The notes: generated by a model from the sequence alone, not told the origin. Shown: positions 49,990 to 60,234, counted from the stretch's first letter. The stretch: 64,000 bases of DNA from Romboutsia sp. CE17 (GCF_012317385.1 NZ_CP051144.1:2542001-2606000), one strand, 5' to 3'. Numbers and translations are program-made.

Positions 49990-51018
49990 CTATAATAAAA
50001 TCCCAATTAATATTGTTGCTGAAACTATTTGTAATGATCCTACAAATAATCCGTACAATGATACTGATTTTCCTTGTCTTATTAAATCTTTTACGTTAAC
50101 TTTTAATCCTATAGCTGCTAAAGCTATTATTTCAAATTTATTACTTATTTCTTTACAAATAATTGAAACATCATTGCTTATTATATTTAAAGAAAATAAA
50201 GCACAAGTTATAAAGAATCCTACTACATACCATGGAATCTTTATTTTTCCCTTTTCTATATCTTGTACTTCCTCTTGTAGCATTTCTTTATTAGATTTAT
50301 GCTTTAAATGACCTAAGATAAATACTACCACTACTAAAAACATTATACGTACAATTTTAAATATTGTAGATAAATCTTTTGTATATTCATTTACCATTGC
50401 CCCACTTGCTACAACTTGCCCTATTGATTGTAATGTTCCACCTATCATTGCAGATGTTTGAATAAGTTCATGACTATATAGAAACTTAGTTATTACTGGT
50501 AATAAAAACATAAGAACTATACCAGTTACATTTACAATAGTTATTGCTATTCCTTTTTCTTTGTCATCAGCTTCAATTATAGGTGCTGTAGCTCCTATTG
50601 CAGATGATCCACATACAGCATTTCCACTGGCCATCATATATCTAAAATTATCTGTAAATCCTAACTTTTTGCCTATATATAATACCCCTGTTATCGTTAT
50701 TGACATTTGTAATATTATGAACGCTACACCTGAGATTCCTATTTCAGATATAGTCGATACACTTAATGTTGCTCCTAGTAATACGATTGAGTATGATAAT
50801 AAATCTGATTCTGAGAACTTATACCCTTTTTGAAATATATCTTGATTTAAAAATAAATTCCCTACAAACATACCTAAAAATATCGCTATAGATGCTGCTC
50901 CAAGTTTCGGAACAAACGTTGCAATAATCATACTAACACATGCAACTAATGTAGAAACTATAAGACCAGGTAATATGTCTTTTATCTTCTTTATAAATCC
51001 ATTATTATATTTATTCAT
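49990..51018 (-). CDS. YeiH/UPF0324-family putative sulfate exporter
   Basis: A 342-residue protein with about 9-10 helices. Family features are the KLGAASIAIFLGMFVGN N-terminal segment, LLGATLSVSTISEIG, and ASGNAVCGSSAIGATAPII near 130-150. The family is annotated as putative sulfate exporter from the name only; substrates are poorly known. It is divergent from a LysR regulator across 155 bases, the classic arrangement for this family (yeiH-yeiE). ATG follows aagggg. Confidence 0.88.
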   Translation of the reverse strand: MNKYNNGFIKKIKDILPGLIVSTLVACVSMIIATFVPKLGAASIAIFLGMFVGNLFLNQDIFQKGYKFSESDLLSYSIVLLGATLSVSTISEIGISGVAFIILQMSITITGVLYIGKKLGFTDNFRYMMASGNAVCGSSAIGATAPIIEADDKEKGIAITIVNVTGIVLMFLLPVITKFLYSHELIQTSAMIGGTLQSIGQVVASGAMVNEYTKDLSTIFKIVRIMFLVVVVFILGHLKHKSNKEMLQEEVQDIEKGKIKIPWYVVGFFITCALFSLNIISNDVSIICKEISNKFEIIALAAIGLKVNVKDLIRQGKSVSLYGLFVGSLQIVSATILIGILL

Positions 51019-51173
51019 ATGATTTTCCCCTTTATACCATTTTTTTCCTATAATTTAGTATATACCTTTAACAATCATAAGTAAAATAAATATATATAAT
51101 ACATACCATTGCTTTTTTCTATGATTGATGTATACTTAAACATATAAAATAAATTTACAAGGGGTGTTTAATT

Positions 51174-52064
51174 TTGTTGGAAGAATTTAAAACTTTTATT
51201 TCAGTTGTAGACTTTAAAAACTTCACAAAGGCAGGTAATCATCTCAATTTATCCCAACCAACAGTTAGTACACACATAAAAAATTTAGAAAATCATTTTG
51301 GTGTAACTTTAATAAATAGATCTATTAAGCAAAAAAATATATTTATTACTGAAAAGGGATATATCTTATATAAAAGAGCTAAAGAAATCCTTAATTTAAT
51401 GGATGTCACTTATAAAGAAATCAGTAATAATTCTCATAGTATTACGGGTACTATAAAAATCGGTGCAAGCTCTACTATTGGAGATTATATTTTACCAAAA
51501 TTCTTATCTATATTTTCTGAAAAATATCCAGATATAAATGTAGAGATTTTTATAGAAAATACTTCATCAGTTTGCTCTGATATAAGAAATTTTATATTAG
51601 ATTTAGGGTTAATTGAAGGTAATTTTAATGACTCTCATTTTAATAAAGGATATTTTTTAAAAGATAAATTATCATTAGCTTTGCCATATGATCCTAAGAT
51701 TGTATCTACTGATGAAGTCCAAGTTAGCATGCTCCAAAATAAAAGATGGATAGTTAGAGAGAATGGCTCTGGAACTAGAGAATACTTAGATTTATTTTTA
51801 AGTAAATATAAAATACTACCTAAAAATATTATGATTGTAGGTAGTAACTATGCAGTAAAAGAGTCAGTAAAAAATCGTCTTGGAATAAGTATCATTTCAA
51901 AATTTATAGCACAATCAGCTGTAGAAAGTAATGAGATATCAATTATAGAATTAGATAATACATTCACACGTAATTTTTCATATATTCTTCCAAAGGATGT
52001 TAATGTTTCTGATATAACACATTTATTCCTTAGAGAACTAAAGTTATATTGTGCAACATTATAG
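51174..52064 (+). CDS. LysR-family transcriptional regulator
   Basis: A 296-residue regulator. The N-terminal winged HTH (FISVVDFKNFTKAGNHLNLSQPTVSTHIKNLENHFG, with the recognition helix in the middle) precedes a two-lobe effector domain beginning TIKIGASSTIGDYILP. The start is TTG at 51174, 7 bases past aaggggtg. It probably controls the divergent YeiH-type gene; effector unknown. YeiE/CysL relatives respond to sulfur or amino-acid metabolites. Confidence 0.9.
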   Translation: MLEEFKTFISVVDFKNFTKAGNHLNLSQPTVSTHIKNLENHFGVTLINRSIKQKNIFITEKGYILYKRAKEILNLMDVTYKEISNNSHSITGTIKIGASSTIGDYILPKFLSIFSEKYPDINVEIFIENTSSVCSDIRNFILDLGLIEGNFNDSHFNKGYFLKDKLSLALPYDPKIVSTDEVQVSMLQNKRWIVRENGSGTREYLDLFLSKYKILPKNIMIVGSNYAVKESVKNRLGISIISKFIAQSAVESNEISIIELDNTFTRNFSYILPKDVNVSDITHLFLRELKLYCATL

Positions 52065-52082
52065 TCTTAATATTTTTAAAAT

Positions 52083-52112
52083 AAAAAACCGTGATTCATA
52101 TCACGGTTTTTT
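52083..52112. terminator. Bidirectional terminator between lysR-type gene and pyrE
   Basis: 13-base perfect arms (aaaaaaccgtgat and its complement), 4-base loop, T-runs on both strands. Confidence 0.92.
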
Positions 52113-52135
52113 ATTAACTATCTATTTTATAAAAA

Positions 52136-52720
52136 TTACATTCCTATTTCTTTAAATTCTCTACTTCCTGGTTTAACTAATTCTATTTTTCCTTCTTTAC
52201 ATAAAGGACACTCATCAGCTTCATGTACTTCTATTTCAAGTTTTATAGCACTGTATATAGGCATTCCTATATCTTTAGAAGTTCTATTTGCTATACAAGC
52301 AACACCTATAACTTCTCCTCCTAATTTTTCTAAGGCTTCTTTTGTTTCTATAGTTGATTTACCAGTTGTAACAACATCTTCAGCTATTATTATTTTAGCT
52401 CCTGGCTTAACTTCAAATCCTCTTCTTAATTCCATTACTCCATCTTTTCTTTCAGTAAATACTGTTTCTTTGTTTAATTGTCTTCCTAATTCATAAGAAA
52501 CTATAACTCCACCCATAGCTGGTCCAACTACTAAATCTATATCTAAATCTTTTATTTGTTCAACAACTGTACTTAAAACTTGTTCTGCATATTGTGGAAA
52601 TCTTAATACCTTTGCACATTGTACATATCTGTTACTATGTTTTCCTGAAGATAATAAGAAATGTCCTTCTAATAATGCATCACTTTTCTTTAATATTTCT
52701 ACTACATCTACTTTACTCAT
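52136..52720 (-). CDS. pyrE: Orotate phosphoribosyltransferase
   Basis: Transfers PRPP to orotate, giving OMP. The 194-residue protein shows [15 protein letters not shown] near 20, the PRPP loop [16 protein letters not shown] near 110-125, and a C-terminal [12 protein letters not shown] with a CxxC typical of some clostridial forms. A TTG start at 52735 falls in the ribosome binding site itself, so ATG at 52720 is used. Last gene of the pyr operon; pyrF is not in the window. Confidence 0.95.
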   Translation of the reverse strand: MSKVDVVEILKKSDALLEGHFLLSSGKHSNRYVQCAKVLRFPQYAEQVLSTVVEQIKDLDIDLVVGPAMGGVIVSYELGRQLNKETVFTERKDGVMELRRGFEVKPGAKIIIAEDVVTTGKSTIETKEALEKLGGEVIGVACIANRTSKDIGMPIYSAIKLEIEVHEADECPLCKEGKIELVKPGSREFKEIGM

Positions 52721-52762
52721 AATATTCTCCTCCAAATTAAATTGTCTATGTATTTTAATTAT

Positions 52763-53665
52763 TTATAATATTCCTCTTATTTCATCTAAACTTTTTATAC
52801 CTTCTCTATCCATATAGCTTTCTATTCCAGTTATTATATCAAGACCTATTTTAGGATTAATAAAATTTGCAGTCCCAACTTGTATACATGTTGCACCTGC
52901 CATAATAAACTCTATAGCATCTTGCCAAGTTGTTATTCCACCCATTCCCATTACTGGTATGTTTACAGCTTTGCATACTTCATGAACCATTCTAAGTGCT
53001 ATTGGTTTTATAGCAGGCCCTGATAATCCTGCATATACATTTTCAAATACTGGCTTTCTTTTATTTATGTCAATTGCCATTGCTTTAAAAGTATTTACTA
53101 ATGAAATACCATCTGCTCCTTCTTCTTCACATACTTTAGCCATACCAACTATATCTTCAGCATTTGGTGATAATTTTACTACTAATGGTAAATTTGTAAC
53201 TTTTCTTACTGCTCTTACGACTTCTCTAGCTACTTCATTTTTTATTCCGAATGCCATTCCCCCTGCTTTTACATTTGGGCAAGATATATTAAGTTCTATC
53301 ATGTCTATTGGTTGGTCATTTAATAACTTAACACCTTCTATATAATCATCTAATGTTCCACCACCAACATTAGCTATTCTCACAAAATCTAGCTCTTTGA
53401 AAAATTGTAATTCATTGTCTATAAATCCTTGTACACCAGGGTTTTCAAGACCAACGCTGTTCATCATTCCTGATGGTGTTTCCCAAACTCTCATTCCTTC
53501 ATTTCCCGGTCTTTTATTTAATGTAAGTCCTTTACTACTTACTCCGCCTAATTTTTGTATATCATAAATTTCATTATATTCTTTTCCAAATCCAAAAGTT
53601 CCTGATGCCATAACTACTGGATTTTTAAAATCTATATTTCCAAACTTAACATTTAAATTAGCCAT
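52763..53665 (-). CDS. pyrD: Dihydroorotate dehydrogenase B, catalytic subunit
   Basis: Oxidises dihydroorotate to orotate with FMN. The 300-residue TIM barrel has [26 protein letters not shown] with the catalytic-type Cys, [10 protein letters not shown] and GMGGI..W..A.EFI. The ATG overlaps the pyrK stop as TAATG, so ATG at 53665 is preferred over an upstream TTG at 53689. With PyrK it forms the NAD-dependent class 1B enzyme. Confidence 0.95.
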   Translation of the reverse strand: MANLNVKFGNIDFKNPVVMASGTFGFGKEYNEIYDIQKLGGVSSKGLTLNKRPGNEGMRVWETPSGMMNSVGLENPGVQGFIDNELQFFKELDFVRIANVGGGTLDDYIEGVKLLNDQPIDMIELNISCPNVKAGGMAFGIKNEVAREVVRAVRKVTNLPLVVKLSPNAEDIVGMAKVCEEEGADGISLVNTFKAMAIDINKRKPVFENVYAGLSGPAIKPIALRMVHEVCKAVNIPVMGMGGITTWQDAIEFIMAGATCIQVGTANFINPKIGLDIITGIESYMDREGIKSLDEIRGIL

Positions 53666-54351
53666 TAGAAAATCACGTCCTCTCCCCAAAATACTGGTCC
53701 ATCTTTACAAGTCTTTTTATTTCCAAATGCAGTTTTACAAGTACAAACTAAGCACGCACCTACTCCACATGCCATATGATTTTCTAGAGATACCATTATT
53801 TTTGTATTTGTTCCTTCTACCATCTTAACTAGCTTTTCCATCATAGGTGTCGGCCCACAAGTTAATATATAATCGTATTTTTCTACGTCTAATATATCTG
53901 TTACAAAAGTATTTCCTGTAGCTACATGAACTTCCTTACATACTTCTTTATACTCATCCATTAATATAGCTTCATTTCTAAATCCAAGGTAAGCATCACA
54001 GTTTTCTATATTTTTAGCAACTAAGTATAATGGAGCTACTCCGATTCCCCCACCTACTAATGCAACTTTTCCTTCAACTTTTTCATATCCATTTCCATAT
54101 GGACCTTCTAGCTTTATAGTATCTCCTGCCTTTAATTTAGAAAGTATCTGAGTCCCTTCTCCAAACACTTTGTATAAAAAACTTATACTATTTTCATCTA
54201 TATCATGTATGCTTATTGGTCTTGAAAGTAATGGATATGTATCCCAAGCTCTTAGCATATAGAATTGACCCATTTCGCCCTTGAAGTTTCCTTCTACTCT
54301 CATTAGATACATATCTTCTCCTACATATCTATTTTCTAGAACTTTATACAT
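53665..54351 (-). CDS. pyrK: Dihydroorotate dehydrogenase B, electron-transfer subunit
   Basis: Passes electrons from PyrD to NAD+ through FAD and a 2Fe-2S cluster. The 228-residue protein has the FAD-binding [12 protein letters not shown], the NAD site [11 protein letters not shown], and the 2Fe-2S cysteines in [15 protein letters not shown] plus a later KKTC. It overlaps pyrC by 1 base and pyrD by 1-3 bases. Confidence 0.95.
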   Translation of the reverse strand: MYKVLENRYVGEDMYLMRVEGNFKGEMGQFYMLRAWDTYPLLSRPISIHDIDENSISFLYKVFGEGTQILSKLKAGDTIKLEGPYGNGYEKVEGKVALVGGGIGVAPLYLVAKNIENCDAYLGFRNEAILMDEYKEVCKEVHVATGNTFVTDILDVEKYDYILTCGPTPMMEKLVKMVEGTNTKIMVSLENHMACGVGACLVCTCKTAFGNKKTCKDGPVFWGEDVIF

Positions 54352-55520
54352 TACATATCCCCCTCTGCTTTATAAGCTATTCTACCATCTCTTATTGTCA
54401 TTATTACCTTTCCTATAATCTTTTGATTATTGAAAGGATTATTCTTACCTTTAGATACAAACTTACTTGTATCTATTAAAGATTCTTCATTTTCATCTAT
54501 TAAAACCAAATCTGCTCTTAATCCTTCTTCTATTAATCCTTGATTTAATCCAAGAAGTTTTGCAGGATTTGCACTCATCATTTCACTTAATTTATTTAAA
54601 GATATATTATTTTCTTTAAATACTTTGTTAACCATTGCAAAAGCTACTTCTATATTAGATATTCCAGGAGAACCGTTCTTTTTATCATCTTCAGTATGAG
54701 GAGCATGATCTGTTCCAATCATATCTATATAACCATCTTTAATTCCATCTATTAAAGCTTTCATGTCTTTTTCTTCGGCAAATGATGGATTTACTTTATA
54801 ATCTAATCCATATCCATATATATGATGTGGTCCAACTTCACAAGTAAACTTATATCCATCATCCTTATACTTTTTAATTTCGTTTAAAGTATCTTCTAAG
54901 CTTATATGGCATATGTGTAAATTTCCGCCTACTCTTTTTAGAATTTTTAAGTCTCTTGAAACTATTTCATACTCAGGCTGACAATGAGTTAAAACTTTAA
55001 AATTTAGTTCTGAAGATAATTTTAAAGCTTCTTCCATTATTTCCTCATTGAATAATGTATATCCATCATCAGAGAATAATTCTGTATATTTTCTCATTGA
55101 TGGTATATCTATTATTTCTTGTCCATCTAAGTCTTTAGTTATTGCACATACTTGTTTTATATCACATAAGTCTAATTCTTTAGCTTTATTAAGTACATAT
55201 TCCATAACTTCTTTATTATCACAAACTGGCTTTGTATTTGCCATTGGGCAAAGTACTGTGAACCCACCTTTTAAAGCTGCCATCTGACCTGTTTCTAAAT
55301 CTTCCTTATGAGTTAGTCCTGGATCTCTTAAATGTGTATGTAAATCTATGAAAGAAGGCATTAATACATATCCATTTCCATCTATTATATTTATACTTTC
55401 ACTTTTTACTTCTATATTTTGATCTATTTTTGAAATCACACCATTTGATACAAGTAAATCTTTCTTAAAGTCCTTATTAGCATCTACAATTCTTACATTT
55501 CTAAATAACATATCTTTCAT
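54351..55520 (-). CDS. pyrC: Dihydroorotase
   Basis: Cyclises carbamoyl aspartate to dihydroorotate. The 389-residue amidohydrolase has metal-binding [11 protein letters not shown] near 58-68, the KTHC-like LTHCQPE and HICHIS His residues, and [10 protein letters not shown] near 275 with the catalytic Asp. gaggtga precedes ATG at 55520 inside the end of pyrB (20-base overlap). Confidence 0.95.
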   Translation of the reverse strand: MKDMLFRNVRIVDANKDFKKDLLVSNGVISKIDQNIEVKSESINIIDGNGYVLMPSFIDLHTHLRDPGLTHKEDLETGQMAALKGGFTVLCPMANTKPVCDNKEVMEYVLNKAKELDLCDIKQVCAITKDLDGQEIIDIPSMRKYTELFSDDGYTLFNEEIMEEALKLSSELNFKVLTHCQPEYEIVSRDLKILKRVGGNLHICHISLEDTLNEIKKYKDDGYKFTCEVGPHHIYGYGLDYKVNPSFAEEKDMKALIDGIKDGYIDMIGTDHAPHTEDDKKNGSPGISNIEVAFAMVNKVFKENNISLNKLSEMMSANPAKLLGLNQGLIEEGLRADLVLIDENEESLIDTSKFVSKGKNNPFNNQKIIGKVIMTIRDGRIAYKAEGDM

Positions 55521-56448
55521 TTGTACTCACCTCTAAATTCACCTCTAAAAGTTTTGTTATTAAAGCCATTCTTACGAACATTCCAAACTTAGCTTGTTTA
55601 AAGTAAACTGCTCTTTTATCATCATCTACATCAGTGTCTATTTCATTTACTCTTGGTAATGGATGCATAATTAACATGTCATGTTTAGCATTGTTAAGTT
55701 TTTCTTTGTTTAGTATGTAGTAATCTTTTAATCTTTCATACTCAGCTTTATTTTCAAATCTTTCTTGTTGAACTCTAGTCATATATAATACGTCTAATTT
55801 ACCTATAACTTCATCTAGATTATTAGTTTCGTGATATTCATGACCTTCTATTGCCTCTTTTATATAGTCTGGCATTTTAAGTTCATCAGGTGATATAAAT
55901 ACAAACTTAGTATTTTTATATCTAGCCATAGCTTTGACTAAAGAATGTACTGTTCTTCCATTTTTTAAGTCTCCACATAGACCAATTGTATGATTTTCTA
56001 AATTTCCTTTAAGGGATTTTATTGTAAGTAAATCGGTAAGTGTTTGAGTTGGATGTTGATTTCCTCCATCTCCCGCATTTATAAAAGGTACTTCTGCATA
56101 TTTGATAGCTTCATTTGCTGCTCCAAATTGTGGATGTCTCATAACTATTAAATCTACATAGTTTGATACAGTTCTAATTGTATCTCCTAGAGATTCTCCT
56201 TTTGCTACTGATGATGAGTTAGGTTCTGAAAAGCCTATTACTTGTCCACCTAATCTTTTCATTGCTGCTTCAAAACTTAATCTTGTTCTTGTTGATGGCT
56301 CATAAAATAATGTAGCCATTAATCTACCTTCACATATACGGGAATACTTTGACGGATTGTCAATTATTTTTTGAGATAATTCTAATATTTCATCTATTTC
56401 TTCAACAGAAAAGTCTTCTGGTTGGATTAAACTTCTTCCTTTTAACAT
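55501..56448 (-). CDS. pyrB: Aspartate carbamoyltransferase, catalytic subunit
   Basis: Condenses carbamoyl phosphate with aspartate. The 315-residue protein has the carbamoyl-phosphate loop [15 protein letters not shown] near 49-63, the HPTQTLTDL segment near 131, and [11 protein letters not shown] near 262-272. No pyrI regulatory subunit follows. It is the first gene of pyrB-C-K-D-E, with a PyrR-binding signature right before its ribosome binding site. Confidence 0.96.
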   Translation of the reverse strand: MLKGRSLIQPEDFSVEEIDEILELSQKIIDNPSKYSRICEGRLMATLFYEPSTRTRLSFEAAMKRLGGQVIGFSEPNSSSVAKGESLGDTIRTVSNYVDLIVMRHPQFGAANEAIKYAEVPFINAGDGGNQHPTQTLTDLLTIKSLKGNLENHTIGLCGDLKNGRTVHSLVKAMARYKNTKFVFISPDELKMPDYIKEAIEGHEYHETNNLDEVIGKLDVLYMTRVQQERFENKAEYERLKDYYILNKEKLNNAKHDMLIMHPLPRVNEIDTDVDDDKRAVYFKQAKFGMFVRMALITKLLEVNLEVSTNERYVI

Positions 56449-56469
56449 TTTATTATTTCCTCCTTTTTT

Positions 56470-56483
56470 AGCCTCTCTGGACT
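56470..56483 (-). promoter_or_regulatory. PyrR-binding RNA element in the pyrB leader
   Basis: AGTCCAGAGAGGCT on the minus strand, matching the conserved PyrR binding loop (UCCAGAGAGGYU). The flanks tttt/aaaa extend it to a small hairpin. It ends 6 bases before the GGAGGA that starts pyrB. No separate attenuator terminator is visible between it and the gene. Confidence 0.85.
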
Positions 56484-56626
56484 AAAATTAAAAGTATTTT
56501 ATTCTTTAAGTTAGGTTATCATTTTTATAAATTTCTGTCAATATAATATGACAATTTATCGTTAAATTTTTACCTTAAATTGAATATATTTAACTATAAT
56601 TTCTTAATATATTTTGGCAATTAAAG

Positions 56627-56665
56627 AGGACACTATCTTTATTTTTTGTATAAGTGTAGTGTCCT
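56627..56665. terminator. Terminator between the NlpC/P60 gene and pyrB
   Basis: Arms aggacact and agtgtcct around a 23-base loop, downstream of the NlpC/P60 gene on the minus strand. The better T-tract is on the plus strand. Confidence 0.5.
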
Positions 56666-56700
56666 TTTATAATAATATTAATTTATTGTATTTTAAGTTA

Positions 56701-57750
56701 TTATAAAACTCTTTTTGCAGTTATGAATCTACCTGAATAGTAAGATGAGTTTATGCTTGTTATTTTTACTGAGTCACCTGGCTTTGGAGAATGTATCATA
56801 TTACCTCCACCAATGTATATACCAACATGACTTACACTTCCACTTCCAAAGAATACTAAATCTCCTGGCTGTAAGTCTGATTTACTTACAGTTTTACCGT
56901 ATCCTGCTTGTGCAGAAGATGATCTTGGTATAGATATTCCAGCTGCATTCTTATATACATAAGAAGTCAAACCTGAACAGTCAAAACTATTAGGACCTTC
57001 TGCTCCCCATACGTATGGAGATCCTATCTTAGAATAAGCTAAGTTAACTACAGCTTGAGCTAAAGAAGTATTAGCTGCAGGTACATCGCTTTGCTCTGTT
57101 TTATTTGATGTACTATTGCTTGATGTACTATTACTTGACGTATTATTTTTTTGAGATGTATTAGCATTTGAAGATTCATTAGTTTGTGTTACTTCAGATG
57201 ATTGCTCTACTACTACCTCTTCTATAACAGGTTCCTCATCTGATAAGTATTTAGCACTTACATAACCTTCCTCATCTCCATTTTTAACTTTTACCCAGTT
57301 CTCTTCAACTTCTAAAACTTTTAATTTATCGCCTTTAGCTAATTCTGATATTATATCTGAATCCGTATTAGCTTCTTTTCTGAAATTAACTTTCTCTTCA
57401 GTTACAAATGCTGGTGCTGATTCTACATCAACAAATCTTGCCGGAATCCATCCTTTTCCACTTTCTAATTCTACTTCAACCCATTCTCCTTGAGTTCCTG
57501 TAACTTTAAAATTGTCTCCTGTATAAGCTACAAGTTTAACTTCACCTTCACTTCTTACCTTTACAGCTACACCGTCTTTTACTTTTGCTTGTTTATATGT
57601 ACTTTCTTTATATTTATCTAGTTCAATAGCCCCTTGGCTAGCCTTTTCTTCTATATTTTCAGTATTTTTAACTTCATCAGCATTTGCTAATGTATTCATA
57701 GTTAACGCCATTACTGATGCAAACATAGGTACTAATATTTTTCTCTTCAT
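56701..57750 (-). CDS. Secreted SH3-domain NlpC/P60 cell-wall endopeptidase
   Basis: A 349-residue exported hydrolase: signal peptide (about 1-24, ending LANA), two bacterial SH3 domains (about 57-112 and 115-170; VNFRKEANTDSDII), a Ser/Asn/Thr-rich linker (about 180-225), and a C-terminal NlpC/P60 domain with catalytic Cys in FDCSGLTSYVY, His in SHVGIYIG and a third polar residue in MIHSP. It probably cuts the gamma-D-Glu-DAP bond in peptidoglycan stems. Monocistronic. Confidence 0.94.
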   Translation of the reverse strand: MKRKILVPMFASVMALTMNTLANADEVKNTENIEEKASQGAIELDKYKESTYKQAKVKDGVAVKVRSEGEVKLVAYTGDNFKVTGTQGEWVEVELESGKGWIPARFVDVESAPAFVTEEKVNFRKEANTDSDIISELAKGDKLKVLEVEENWVKVKNGDEEGYVSAKYLSDEEPVIEEVVVEQSSEVTQTNESSNANTSQKNNTSSNSTSSNSTSNKTEQSDVPAANTSLAQAVVNLAYSKIGSPYVWGAEGPNSFDCSGLTSYVYKNAAGISIPRSSSAQAGYGKTVSKSDLQPGDLVFFGSGSVSHVGIYIGGGNMIHSPKPGDSVKITSINSSYYSGRFITAKRVL

Positions 57751-57864
57751 ATATACTTCCTCCTAAAATTCACTATAAATGCAAGGATAAAATACTAATA
57801 CACAAGATTGTCGTAAATTTGTAACTACTTTGTAATTTATTCTATTACTTTTTATAGTATTATT

Positions 57865-58012
57865 ATGTTAGCGAAACAAATAAAATTTACATCTTGTATA
57901 AGATATTTTTCTTAGTATATTAAAATTTACTATTTTATCCAAATTTGTTTTAATTAAATTATATCTTAACAAGCGGAAGAAGTAAAGAAATTTATAACTT
58001 CTTCGTTTTTTT
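57865..58012 (+). ncRNA. Candidate small RNA with its own promoter and terminator
   Basis: TTGTAA (57830-57835), 17 bases, TATAGT (57853-57858) would start transcription near 57865. A hairpin gaagaagt (57976-57983) / acttcttc (57997-58004) followed by seven T ends it. The only ATG frame inside is 16 codons without a ribosome binding site. No known RNA family recognised. Confidence 0.4.
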
Positions 58013-58055
58013 ATACCTTTTTATGACAAAAAATAATTATTTTATATAAATAAAA

Positions 58056-58181
58056 AAATAAATGATAAATAGAAAGAATATATATTTAACTATAGCTTTC
58101 TATCTTTGTTAACATCCCTTGAAGGTCCGAATTGTTTATCATATATATATTTAACTATAGCTTTCTATCTACCATTTATTT
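58056..58181 (-). terminator. gluD terminator with an expanded, partly duplicated loop
   Basis: The outer arms 58161-58181 and 58056-58076 pair in 19 of 21 positions (both mismatches are tolerable as G-U), with T-rich sequence after the 3' arm. The loop is about 84 bases and contains a 28-base sequence present twice: 58078-58105 and 58143-58170, separated by 37 bases of higher GC. Confidence 0.6.
58078..58170. repeat. 28-base direct repeat pair with 37-base spacer
   Basis: Identical copies at 58078-58105 and 58143-58170 (core tttaactatagctttctatct). The geometry mimics one CRISPR unit, but the repeat contains one arm of the gluD terminator, so a local duplication is the simpler explanation. 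Confidence 0.6.
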
Positions 58182-58210
58182 TTATTAATTCATTATTTTA
58201 TAGGTATATC

Positions 58211-59458
58211 TTAATACCAACCTCTTCTTTTCATTGCCATATCAACTCTTTTTATCGACATCATATATGCTGCTGTTCTTAGATTAACATTATATTCTTT
58301 AGATAAAGACCAAATTTCTTCAAATGCATTTTTCATTAATATTTTTTGTTTTTCTTGAACTTCTTCAAATGACCATGTATATCTCATCAAATTTTGTACC
58401 CACTCAAAATAAGATACTGTCACTCCACCGCTATTAGCTAATATATCAGGTACTACAACTATATTATTTTTATTAAATATTTCATCAGCTTTAGGTGTAG
58501 TAGGACCATTTGCTCCTTCACATATTATCTTAGCTTTTACATCTTCTGCATTTAACGAAGTTAATTGATTTTCTAAAGCACAAGGCATTAAAATATCTAC
58601 TTCTGCAGTTAAAACATTCTGATCTATAGGATCTGCACCTGGAAAACCTACTATAGTCATATATTTATTTGTATATTCAATAAGCGATTCCATATCTATA
58701 CCATCTTTATTATATATTGTACCTTTATGATCCCCTACTATTATAACTTTAGCTCCAAATTCAGTTATGTATTTTCCAGCATAGCTACCAACATTGCCAC
58801 ATCCTTGAAGAGCCACCGTAACATTATTTAAATTTATTCCTAATTTTTTAGCAGCTTCCATGGCCATCAAAGCTATCCCGTATCCAGTTGCCTCACTTCT
58901 TGCTAAAGAACCATAAAAATCTACTGGTTTTCCTGTAAATGTACCAGGTTGAAATTTACCTGTTAACTTAGAATATTCGTCTACCATCCAAGACATTATT
59001 TCTCCATTTGTATTAACATCAGGTGCAGGTATATCCTCTTTCTCGCCAATTATAGGAGCTATAGCAGCTACATAACCTCTAGAAATTCGCTCTAACTCAC
59101 CTTTGGAGTATTCTTTTGGATCAATAGCTATACCACCTTTTCCACCTCCATAAGGTATACCAACTACTCCACATTTAAATGTCATCCAAGTTGATAAAGC
59201 CTTAACTTCATCCATAGTAACATTAGGATGGAATCTAATTCCGCCCTTAAAAGGTCCACATGCATTATTATGTTGAGATCTATATCCTGTAAATGATTTT
59301 ATTGTTCCATCATCCATTTTTACAGGGAAAGAAACCTCTAAAAATCTCATCGGATTTTTTAATATCTCGTATACTGCAGAATCTAATCCTAGCTTATCAC
59401 ACGCTGTTTTAACTTGTGATTTAGCAATTTCAAATACATCTAAAGTTTTCCCTTCCAT
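58211..59458 (-). CDS. gluD: NAD-specific glutamate dehydrogenase
   Basis: Deaminates glutamate to 2-oxoglutarate and ammonia, central in amino-acid-fermenting clostridia. The 415-residue protein has GPFKGGIRFHPNV near 67-80, the catalytic Lys in PYGGGKGGI near 100-110, the dinucleotide fold ALQGCGNVGSYAG near 213-225, and the usual C-terminal RTAAYMMSIKRV. Length and motifs match the hexameric short-form catabolic enzyme. ATG follows aaggggg. Confidence 0.95.
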   Translation of the reverse strand: MEGKTLDVFEIAKSQVKTACDKLGLDSAVYEILKNPMRFLEVSFPVKMDDGTIKSFTGYRSQHNNACGPFKGGIRFHPNVTMDEVKALSTWMTFKCGVVGIPYGGGKGGIAIDPKEYSKGELERISRGYVAAIAPIIGEKEDIPAPDVNTNGEIMSWMVDEYSKLTGKFQPGTFTGKPVDFYGSLARSEATGYGIALMAMEAAKKLGINLNNVTVALQGCGNVGSYAGKYITEFGAKVIIVGDHKGTIYNKDGIDMESLIEYTNKYMTIVGFPGADPIDQNVLTAEVDILMPCALENQLTSLNAEDVKAKIICEGANGPTTPKADEIFNKNNIVVVPDILANSGGVTVSYFEWVQNLMRYTWSFEEVQEKQKILMKNAFEEIWSLSKEYNVNLRTAAYMMSIKRVDMAMKRRGWY

Positions 59459-60024
59459 AATTAATCCCCCTTATATCAATTTATATGTATTTTAAAAATT
59501 TTTAGTAATATATTTTATGTCTCTAGTATGATGAGTATAACAGATTAATTCATCTTTAATATACTAACACTTTAAATTAGTATAAGATTATATATCAGTA
59601 ATTAATTCGACATTATTTTTAAAACAAAAACTAATCTTCTCTAAGAATTAGATGTTCATTTATTATTTCTCATAAATCCTAAACTATATTATGGTTTAAT
59701 GATATAGTTTTGCTGTAAAATTTTTAAATCACATGATATTAAAAGCTTCCCTATAAGTATTTATTATAAGTATTATTTTTACTATATTTTAGGAATGATA
59801 TTTGATTTATCATAATTAAAATTTTAACATAATCTCTTTTTATTTATAGTTATTGTATTTTTAATTAAATATTTTTATTAAAATTTTATAATTAAATTTA
59901 ATTTAGGAAAACATTGTCTTGTCGTAACAAACAGTATTATGTAGAACTATTTTATTTGTTAATCTATAGTGATTTTGATATAATAATTGTAATAGTGATT
60001 AGATAAAAAGGGGGAATTTTTGAT
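59459..60024. other. 566-base gene-free region between gluD and ferredoxin genes
   Basis: No ORF with a ribosome binding site on either strand. It contains the promoters of the two divergent genes; the ferredoxin promoter is clear (59956-59984). No structured RNA is visible by eye; a region near 59610-59720 has only short AT inverted repeats. Confidence 0.55.
59956..59984 (+). promoter_or_regulatory. Promoter of the ferredoxin gene
   Basis: TTGTTA, 17 bases, TATAAT. The consensus -10 and ideal spacing lie about 40 bases upstream of ATG. The -35 box (ttgttaa) coincides with a Rex-like half-site. Confidence 0.8.
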
Positions 60025-60198
60025 ATGGCTTACACAATAAGTGATGCTTGCATAAGCTGTGGTGCTTGTGCTGATGAATGTCCAGTTGAATGTATATCTG
60101 AAGGAGATGAAAGATACGTTATAAATGCTGATGAATGCATTGAATGTGGATCTTGTGCTTCTGTTTGTCCAGTAGATGCTCCACAACAAGCTGAGTAG
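60025..60198 (+). CDS. 2[4Fe-4S] ferredoxin
   Basis: A 57-residue low-potential electron carrier. Two cluster motifs are present: CISCGACADECPVEC in the first half and CIECGSCASVCPVD in the second (CxxCxxCxxxCP twice). The N-terminus AYTISDACISCG is typical of clostridial ferredoxins. ggggga precedes ATG at 60025. It has a strong promoter and terminator of its own, consistent with high monocistronic expression. It lies antisense to a spurious longer open frame. Confidence 0.96.
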   Translation: MAYTISDACISCGACADECPVECISEGDERYVINADECIECGSCASVCPVDAPQQAE

Positions 60199-60234
60199 TA
60201 AATATAATTTATATATTATATCGATCAACTCATA

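Noticed and set aside
58078-58170. Possible CRISPR array with one spacer
   Set aside because: Only two repeats, very AT-rich, no cas genes, and the repeat contains an arm of the gluD terminator hairpin. Kept as a repeat and a finding, not called CRISPR.
59959-60228. Open frame of 89 codons on the minus strand
   Set aside because: It is antisense to a certain ferredoxin gene and has no ribosome binding site; its sequence is the mirror of the Cys-rich ferredoxin codons.
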